The notes under the pieces: model-generated
What the model was told of the DNA's origin: nothing
Seen by the model: the letters and a program-made list of their open reading frames with translations, nothing else
Databases searched by the model: none
Position numbers and translations under genes: made by a program
Source of the DNA: Symsagittifera roscoffensis
Taxonomy: Eukaryota > Xenacoelomorpha > Acoela > Convolutidae
NCBI RefSeq assembly: GCF_963678635.1
Contig: NC_087069.1
Span: 32,139,710-32,203,709 of the forward strand
Direction: 5' to 3'
DNA length: 64,000 bases
Part shown: positions 56,577 to 64,000 of the stretch, in pieces
How the letters are laid out: every line of letters begins with the position of its first letter
Numbering within the stretch: position 1 is the first letter of the stretch

Positions 56577-56701
56577 TTAAGATAATAACCGACTTTTTAT
56601 CTAATAACCAATCTGTTAACAGTCAAAGTAACAAATATAACAAAGAATAAACAATCTAAAAATAAAACTTTTCGCTCAGATGACGCCGGATGCAAAATTG
56701 A

Positions 56702-56965
56702 TTAATTCAAGTTAATGATTATGACTCCTCAGACAAAGTCTTTAAACATGTTAAAATTTTGACGGAACAATCAAAAGAAATGAAAGAACAAAGTAAGAAA
56801 AAAGAGAGCGTCCTTGTTGCGGAATCCGCCTACAGTTCACAAAATACACAGTTTGGCCTCGTAATGTTCAAACGCAGATGCAGGCAAGTGGGTGACAAAA
56901 ATCGTGAAAATCCCAACTTTCATCAATACACAAAAAGCTTAAAAGTTTTTAAGCAAGCTATTTAA
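56702..56965 (+). pseudogene. Open frame of unknown origin, possible gag-like remnant
   Basis: An 87-codon frame open from 56702 to the TAA at 56963. It is highly charged and non-repetitive, unlike the satellite that follows: LTEQSKEMKEQSKKKESVL, TQFGLVMFKRRCRQVGDKNR. The F-K-R...F-x-x-x-x-K-x-L part recalls N-terminal proteins of some invertebrate mobile elements, but this is only an impression. No start Met is needed if it is an exon. Confidence 0.25.
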
Positions 56966-57559
56966 GCTAAGAAAGTTTGAACTCTTTCAAGTTATTTCGT
57001 AGACCAAAACAGCTAGCAAAAAAATTTTCCAAGCAAGGCTTGAAGCTATGAAACATTGGATTATTTCAAAATATTTCATAGTTTGAATCAGTTCGCGAAA
57101 AGCTTCAAGTTTTTCGAAGACAGCAATTCAAGCTATGAAACTTTGAAGTTTTTCTAAGCAAGCTTCTAAGGGAAGAACTTTCGAATAATTTCAAGTTATT
57201 TCATAAACTGAATCATTTTGTGTAAAATTTGAAGTTTTTTAAGCAAGCTGTTCAAGCTATGACAATTTGCAAAATTTTTCAAATTTTTCTGTAGACCGAA
57301 TCGGTTCGCGAAAAAATCGTTTCTCTTAGCAAACTTTTAAAGCTATAAAACTTTGAAAAATTACTTGTTTTTTTAAGACTGAATTGGTTCGCGAAAAATT
57401 TAAGTTTTTCTAAGCAAGCTTTTAAGGCTATGAATTTTTGAATTACTTCAAGTTGTATCATAGACTGAATCAATTTGCGAAAATTTTTTAAGCACGCTAT
57501 TCAAGCTACAAAAAGTTGAAATTATTACCAATTATTTCATAGAACGAATCGGTTTGCAT

Positions 57560-57860
57560 TTTTTTTTACGCATTGAGGTAACTGTTTTCAAGTGATTCAT
57601 TCCAGGCTGAATTATTGACAGTTCAATAACCTGACAGAAATGAAAAGAAAATTTAGACAAAAATTAGGCAGGTATTGTATAGCTTTGAAGTTGGATCGAG
57701 TTCATCTTCCTCTGATGGTTGCTCTGAATGCTTCTTAAACGTTACGCTCGATAGCCTTTTACACATTGTCTTCTGATGATTATTAAGCATTATGTTCAGT
57801 TGAACCTTGCGTCCATAGCGCATTCCGACTTTCATTTATTATGAAAACTTTGTGGTTATT
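57560..57860. repeat. ~300-bp block embedded in the satellite (copy 1 of 5)
   Basis: Non-satellite block starting near TTGAGGTAACTGTTTTCAAG and ending GCGCATTCCGACTTTCATT. Further copies: 58970-59255, 60445-60730, 61450-61700 and a shorter one at 61700-61920; a last scrap is at 62965-63020. Starts of the GTTTTCA point are 57584, 58996, 60471, 61476 and 61715. Together with the intervening ~85-bp units this gives a higher-order repeat of about 1.4 kb. Confidence 0.8.
57653..57835 (-). pseudogene. Minus-strand frame repeated in the ~300-bp blocks
   Basis: Minus-strand frame with KRLSSVTFKKHSEQPSEEDE. All five block copies keep this stretch open, with substitutions, e.g. FKRISRVTFMKHSGQPSEED at about 59180-59110 and KRLSIVTFKKHSGQPSEEDE at 60663-60600. 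One copy has lost exactly three bases inside it, keeping frame. The protein is not recognised; it may be a captured exon or just a by-chance open stretch. Confidence 0.3.
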
Positions 57861-60800
57861 TCGTTGACCGAATCGGTTTGCAAAAATGAAGCAGTTTATC
57901 TAGGCACGTTTTAAGATATGAAATTTTGCATTATTTCCATCAAATTTATAGATTGAATTGGTTCACCAAAAGTTTAAATTTTCCCACCACGTTTTTCAAG
58001 CTACAAAACGTTGAAACATTTGCAATTATTTCATAGACCGAATTGGTTGGCAAACAGCTTAAAACTTTCTAAGCAAGATTTAAAGCTACAAAACATTGAA
58101 ACAATTCAAGATGCTTCCTAGATTGGATCCTTTCTCGAAACATTGAAATTTTTAAAGCAAGCTTCTAAAGCTAGCAAATTTGAATTATTTCAAGTTATAT
58201 CATAAATTTGATCTATGTTTTTCAAGCAAGCTGTTCAAGTTTTGAAACTTTTTGAATTTTTTCAAATTCTTTTATAGACCAAATTGTTTCGCGAAAAGTT
58301 TGTTTTTCTAAGCAAATTTTAAAAGCTAAAAAATTTTGATAAATTACAAGTTTTTTTAGACTGATTTGGTTCGCGAAAAGTTTAAGTTTTCTAAGCAAGC
58401 TTTTAAGGCTATGAATTTTTGATTTATATCAAGTTATTTCTTGTACCGAATCCGTTCGCAAAAAGTTTCAGTTTTCCTAAGCAAGTTTGTAAAGCTATGA
58501 ACTTTTGAATTATTTGATGTTATTTCATAGACTGAATCGATTCGCGAAAAATTTAAGTTTTCTAAGCAAGCGTTTTAAGCTATGAGTTTTTGAATTTTTT
58601 TTGTGGACGGAATCGGTTCGGGAAAAGTTTCAGTTTTCCTAAGCAAGTTTTTAAAGCTATGAAACTTTGATTTAAAACAAGTTTTTTCTTGGAGCGAATC
58701 GGTTCGCAAAAACTTCGCAGTTTTTATAAGCACGCAGTTAACGCTATGAAATTTTGATTTATTACAAGTTAATTCTTAGGCTGAAGTAGTTCGCGAAAGT
58801 CTTTCAGTTTTTTTAAGTAAGCTAATCAAGCTATGAAACATTGGAAGATTTCAAATTATTTCTTGCCCCCAATCGAATCGCGAGAAATTTCAGTTTTTCT
58901 TAGCAAGTTTTAAATCTATGAAACTTTGAATATTTCAAATTGTTTCATAGACTGAATCGGTTTGCAAAATTTTTTTTCTTAGCATGGAGGTTGCTGTTTT
59001 CAAATGATTTGTTCTAGACTGAATTACTGACAGTCGCGGTTCCAGACAGAAATGAAATGAAATGAAACTTTGGACAAAAACGAGGCAGGTACTGTTTAGC
59101 CTTGAAGTTGGAAGTTCATCTTCCTCTGATGGTTGCCCTGAATGCTTCATAAACGTTACTCTCGATATTCTTTTAAACAATGTCTTCTAATAATTCTTAA
59201 GCATAATGTTCAGTTAAAACTTGCGTCCAAAGCGCATTCCGACTTTCACTCATTATGAAAATTTTAAGGTTATTTCGTTGACCGAACCCATTTGCGAAAT
59301 TTTGGCAGTTTTTCTACACACTTTTAAGCTATGAAACTTTGAATTATTTCAATTTAATTTAAAGATTGAATCGGTTCACGGAGAGTTTAAGTTTTCCCAC
59401 CAAGTTTTTCAAGCTACGAAACGTTGAAATATTTGCAATTATTTCGTAGACCGAATTGGTTGGCAAACAGTTCAAAACTTTCTAGGCAAAATTTAAAGCT
59501 ACGAAACATTGAAACAATTCTGTTTTCCTAGATTGAATCAGTTCACGAAACATTGAATCAGTTCGCGAAATTTTTTTGAGCAAGCTTCTAAAGCTAGAAA
59601 CTTTGAAGTATTTTCAAGCTACGAAACGTTGAAACATTTGCAATTTTTCATAGACCGAATTGGTTGGCAAACAAATTAAAATTTTCTAGGCAAGATTTAA
59701 AGCTACGAAACATTGAAACAATTCTGTTTTCCTAGATTGAATCAGTTCACGAAAAATTAAATCAGTTCGCGAAGTTTTTTCGAGCAAGCTTCTAAAACTA
59801 GAAACTTTGTTATATCATAAACTGGATCAGTTTGTGTGAAAGTTGAAGTTTTTTAGGCAAGCTTTTCAAGCTACGAAACGTTGAAACATTTGCAATTATT
59901 TCATAGACCGAATCGAATGCCAAAAAATTAGGTTTTTCTAAGCAAGCGCCTAAACCTATGAATTTTTGAATTATATCAAGTAATGATTTCTTGGACGAAA
60001 TCGGTTTGCGAAAAGTTTCAGTTTTCCTAAGCAAGTTTTTAAAGCTATGAAATTTTAGTTTATATCAAGTTATTTCTTGGACCGAATCGGTTCGCAAAAA
60101 CTTCGAAGTTTTTCTAAACACGCTTTTAAAGCTATGAAATTTTGAAATAGTTCATAGTTTTTCATAGACTGAATAGGCTCGCGAAAAGTTTAAGTGATTC
60201 TAGCAAGCTTTTAAAGCTATGAACTTTTGATTTAATTGCAAATTATTTCATAGACTGAAGCGGTTCGCCAAATTCTTTAAATTTTTTGAAGCAAGCTAAT
60301 CAAGCTATGAAACATTGGAAGATTTCAAAATTTTTCTTGGACCAAATCGGTTCGCAAGAAATTTCAGTTTTTCTTAGCAAGTTTTAAATCTATGAAACTT
60401 TCGAATATTTCAAGTTGTTTCATAGACTGAATCGGTTTGCAACATTTTTTTCCTTAGCTTTGAGGTTGCTGTTTTCAGGTGATTCGTTCTAGACTGAATT
60501 ACTGACAGTCCCGGTTCTAGAAAAAAATGAAATGAAATGAAATGAAAATTTGGACAAAAACGAGGCAGGTACTGTTTAGCCTTGAAATTGGATCGGGTTC
60601 ATCTTCCTCTGATGGTTGCCCTGAATGCTTCTTAAACGTTACAATCGATAGCCTTTTAAACATTGTCTTCTAATAGTTCCTAAGCATTATGTTCAGTTAA
60701 ACCTTGCGTACATAGCGCAATTCGACTTCAATTTGAAATGGAAAAAAGTTTAATTCGTTGACCGAATTGGTTTATGAAAAGTTGGCCGTTTTCCTAGCAA

Positions 60801-61920
60801 GCTTTTAAAGCTATAAACTTTTGATTTATTACAAGTTATTTCAAAGACTGAAACGGTTCGCAAAAATCCTTAAACTTTTTGAAGTAAGCTAATCAAGCTA
60901 TGACACATTTGGAAGATTTCAAGTTATTTCTTGGACCGAATCGGATTGCAAGAAAATTCAATTTTTCATAAGAAACTTTTCAAAGCTGAAATTTTGAATT
61001 ATTTCAAATTAATTTATAGATTGAATCAGCTCACGCGAAACATTGAAGTTTTTCTAAGCAAGCTTTTGAGGCTAGTATTTCATAAACTGAATTAATTTGT
61101 GTGAAAATTGAATTTTTTTGAGCAAGCTGTTAGAGCTATGAAAATTTGTGAACTTTTCTATACTTTTTTGCAGACCGAATCGCTTCGCGAAAAATTTGTT
61201 TCTCTAAGCAACCTTTTAAAGCTAAAAAAAACTTTCAAATATTTCAAGTTTTTTCATAATCTGAATCGGTTCGCGAAAAGTTTAAGTTTTCTAAGCAAGC
61301 ATTTGAAGCTATGAATTTTTGAGTTATATCAAGTTATTTCATGGACAAAATTGGTTCGCGAAAAGTTTCAGTTTTCCTAAGCAAATTTTTAAAGCTACGA
61401 AACTTTGAATCATTTCAAGTTGTTTCATAAGCTGAATCGGTTTGCAAAAAACTTTTTTCTTAGCCTGGAGGCTGCTGTTTTCAAGTGATTCGTTCCAGAC
61501 TGAATTTTTGACAGTTCAAGTTCCTGACGGAAATGAAAAAAAAATCAGACAAAATTTAGGCAGGTATTGTACAGCTTTGAAATTGGATCGAGTTCATCTT
61601 CCTCTGATGGTTGCTCTGAATGCTTCTTAAACGTTACGCTTGATAGCCTTTTAAACATTGTCTCCTAAAAACTCTTAAGCATTATGTTCAGTTAAACATT
61701 AATGATTCGTTGCTGTTTTCAAATGATTCGTTCTAGACTAAATTTTTAACAGTGTGTGTTCCAGATAGAAATCAAATGAAACTTTTTTTTGGACAAAAAC
61801 GAGGCAGGTACTGTATAACCTTGAAGTTGGATCGAGTTCATCTTCCTCTGCTGGTTACTCTGAATGCTTTTTAAAAGTTACTGTCGATAACCTCCTAAAC
61901 ATTGCCTCCTAATCCATATA

Positions 61921-62159
61921 CATTTAAATACGGGCTTCATTATCTCACCGCGTTTAAGTTTTTTCAACTTAATTTTTTTCATGTGTAACGAAAGAATTTT
62001 TTCACGTTTTTCGTATTTCCAGTTTGATTTCAGTGATTATTTCAACAAGTTTAGAATGAGCAGTCCAACATTTTGGATTTCCAATCAGTTAATTTGACCT
62101 CCAATTCACTTTGAAGGCCGAAATTTTTTTAGTCAACGAGATACTACGATTTTTGTGAT
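61921..62159. other. No recognisable feature
   Basis: AT-rich transition between the two repeat arrays. Confidence 0.4.
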
Positions 62160-62935
62160 TTTTTCAAAAAAATCATTTAACTCATATTAAAAAAAATTAC
62201 AAAACTTGAAATTCCCAACCCTGTAGTTGGGTGCTGGCAGAGTACTTTCAAGGATTACGAACCTCGCCTCCAAATATGACTGCTCAAATCATTGTTGTTT
62301 TGCAGATAGACGTTTGTGATTTTTTCAAAAACTGTAAGAAAGTGAAGTTGTTTTTCTTTTTAAAATTGAAATTCCTAACTTTGTAACTGAGTGCTGTCAG
62401 GGTACTCTCGGGAGTTGCAAATCTTGCCAAATACGACTGCTCAAGCGCTTCTAGTTTCAGAGATGTGACATTTGATTTTTTCGAAATTTAATGAACTTAT
62501 CTAAAAAAATTCACAAAATTTGAAACTATTAACTTGATGAAGAGACAACCTTATTGTCAGCGTACACCCAGGCGTCGCGAATCTTGTCTCTAAAATGAAT
62601 GCTCAAATCCTCTTAGTTTCCAAGATAAAACGGTTTTTATGATTTTTTTAAATTTTTTTTCGGGAAACTTAGATTTGAAATACCCAACCAGCTGGTAGGG
62701 TGCTCTCAGGGACTCTCAGTAGTTTCAAATCTGGCCTCCAAAAATCTCCAGAGGCCCATTAAGTTTTCGAGATGACTCAATTATAGTTTTTCAAAACTGG
62801 AACTAAAGAAAAGTTTATAAACTTTGAAATTACCAATCCTGTAATTGGAAGCAGTCAGAGTGCACTAAAAGATTGCAGATATTGTTTCCGATAAATATAT
62901 GCGTTTTTTAAAATGAATTGTCGATAAAAAAAATT
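62160..62935. repeat. ~155-bp tandem repeat, five diverged copies
   Basis: The point TTGAAATTCCCAACCCTGTA and its variants occur at 62208, 62368, 62522, 62677 and 62826, 149-160 bases apart. Each unit has a CTGTCAGGGTACTCTCGG-like core, then a TCTTGCCTCCAAATATGACT-like core and a T-rich end (GATTTTTTCAAA). Confidence 0.8.
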
Positions 62936-63120
62936 GAAGCACTGGAGGTGCGTTACACGCTAGTAATTCATTAGCATTATTATCAGTTAAACATTGCGTT
63001 AATAGCGCATTCCGACTTTTTAATATATAAGCAGAAGAAGATCAACTTCATTCAGATTCCTTGACCGAAAAGGATGTTACCAACATTTTAAATGAGTGCA
63101 TACTTTTTGTTAATGCCAAA

Positions 63121-63260
63121 TTGTTGGCAACATGGGCGGATTTAGGAGGTGGGGTCAGAGCTCGCCCTCTTCTCCCCTTGCTCAGTGATTCGACCCCCTG
63201 CCGACCCTTTGCACTATTTCGGGATATCCATACTTGGTTCCGGGCTCTAAACATTTTTTA
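63121..63260. other. GC-rich islet
   Basis: CATGGGCGGATTTAGGAGGT...GACCCCCTGCCGACCCTTTG stands out from AT-rich surroundings. The look (GGGCGGAT-x-x-AGGAGG at one side) recalls ends of short non-autonomous DNA transposons. Open frames exist on both strands (63061-63258 plus, 63254-63048 minus) but neither has a known motif. Confidence 0.3.
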
Positions 63261-64000
63261 AGGCGCCTTGGGCGACAATTTCCACTAACTTTGACGGGAG
63301 AGCGCGCGCCAAAAACTTGCAATTTTTTGGTAAAAATTTTTCCAAAAAGTGCCTAAAAATGCTTTTTTTAGGCCTGATCTTTCAAACATCTTGCCTGCGG
63401 CGCAAAAATTTGACTGAAACGGTCTTTTTAATGCTTTGGGAGAGCTCGGAAAATCAGTTATCAATTTGGTTTAAAAAAGGTTGTCAAACTTCTTGAAAAT
63501 CTTCCCCCGGTTGGCAATATTGGCTACCTGGAGCAACTTGAACGGTCAAAAAAAGTTGTTATAGGTTAATTAGATTTTTTAAATGTGTTTCTTTAAATGG
63601 TTTTACTGTTGAACTGAAATGAAAATTAAGTTCAGGTGTCAAAATGAGCTTTTTTTAGGTATTTGACATTGCTCACATTCGTGATCTAAAAGGATATTGC
63701 CACCAATTTGGGATCAACTATAAATTAACCGGACACATCGAACAATAACGAAAATTTCAAACGCTTTTTTCTCAAATTCAGTTAACATTAGACAAAAAGT
63801 GAAGCGAACAAAAATTGCTTAGCGTTCACCAGAATTAACATGGTGCAGTTTTTTCCCGAGAAATTCTGAACCAAAACTTAGCCACGAAAATAGGTCATTT
63901 GGTTTTTTTATTCCAAATACAAGTGTTTTTTTTTTCTTAGAAATTTATAGATTTTCTGCGAGTATTGTCATTGATTTTGGGCAATTCCGGGAATCAAGAT
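63261..64000. other. No recognisable feature
   Basis: AT-rich sequence up to the window end. No repeat or frame worth reporting. Confidence 0.4.

Larger units (their letters stand above)
56940..61450. repeat. Degenerate ~85-bp satellite
   Basis: A loosely repeated unit of about 75-90 bases: TTTTCTAAGCAAGCTTTTAA, AGCTATGAAACTTTGAAT, TATTTCAAGTTATTTCATAG, ACTGAATCGGTTCGCGAAAA. Successive AAGCAAGC points around 58075-58715 fall 67-88 bases apart. About 45-50 units are present, very diverged. The inner repeats AAGC/GCTT give each unit local dyad symmetry (AAGCTT). Confidence 0.8.

Noticed and set aside
63048-63261. Open frames on both strands in the GC-rich islet as genes
   Set aside because: GC-rich DNA has fewer stops; both strands are open and neither shows a motif.

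Overview
The window is AT-rich eukaryotic, probably invertebrate, DNA built almost entirely from decayed transposable elements and repeats. Evidence for a metazoan-type genome: Ty1/copia and 412/mdg1-like Ty3/gypsy retrotransposons, an L1/Tx1-like LINE, degenerate satellites, and one short GC-richer stretch at 55550-55717 (minus strand) that looks like the spliced last exon of a host gene. No intact gene, rRNA, tRNA or CRISPR array was found. The species cannot be fixed from the sequence.

Layout. 1-952: broken reading frames of unknown origin. 953-4459 and 4767-8280: two direct copies, about 3.8 kb apart, of a block holding a gypsy-type LTR, its primer binding site and leader, and then the 5' half of a copia element. 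The second copy runs on into a nearly complete copia element (6030-10707). That element sits inside the leader of the gypsy element, whose gag-protease-RT-RNase H-integrase remains follow at 10779-14890. 14755-19074: the 3' end of the gypsy element (integrase tail, coiled-coil ORF, polypurine tract, LTR) joined to the 5' part of a LINE occurs three times in tandem, each with different deletions; two of the copies form a nearly identical 1345-bp tandem pair. 19067-20970: the LINE endonuclease and the start of its reverse transcriptase.

20864-52880: about 32 kb of head-to-tail copies of one LINE piece, running from the YADD motif of the reverse transcriptase to the C-terminal end of the protein. 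The usual unit is 1.27-1.38 kb, with deletion variants. At least 20 copies of the YADD block are present. They form higher-order repeats: a dimer of about 2.55 kb, a trimer of about 2.59 kb, a 2063-bp pair and a near-identical 1377-bp pair. A second gypsy-LTR/LINE composite lies inside it at 40660-43650. This LINE-derived macrosatellite is the most unusual feature of the window.

52881-64000: low-coding DNA with a minus-strand copia fragment (54110-55035), the candidate host exon, a cluster of inverted repeats around it (55130-56580), a degenerate ~85-bp satellite with an embedded ~300-bp block repeated at ~1.0-1.5-kb spacing (56940-61920), and a ~155-bp tandem repeat (62160-62935).

How it fits together: the order of events that explains most junctions is gypsy insertion next to a LINE, copia insertion into the gypsy leader, then repeated segmental and tandem duplication by recombination at short homologies, with decay throughout. 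All identities are from reading motifs; no database or alignment program was used.
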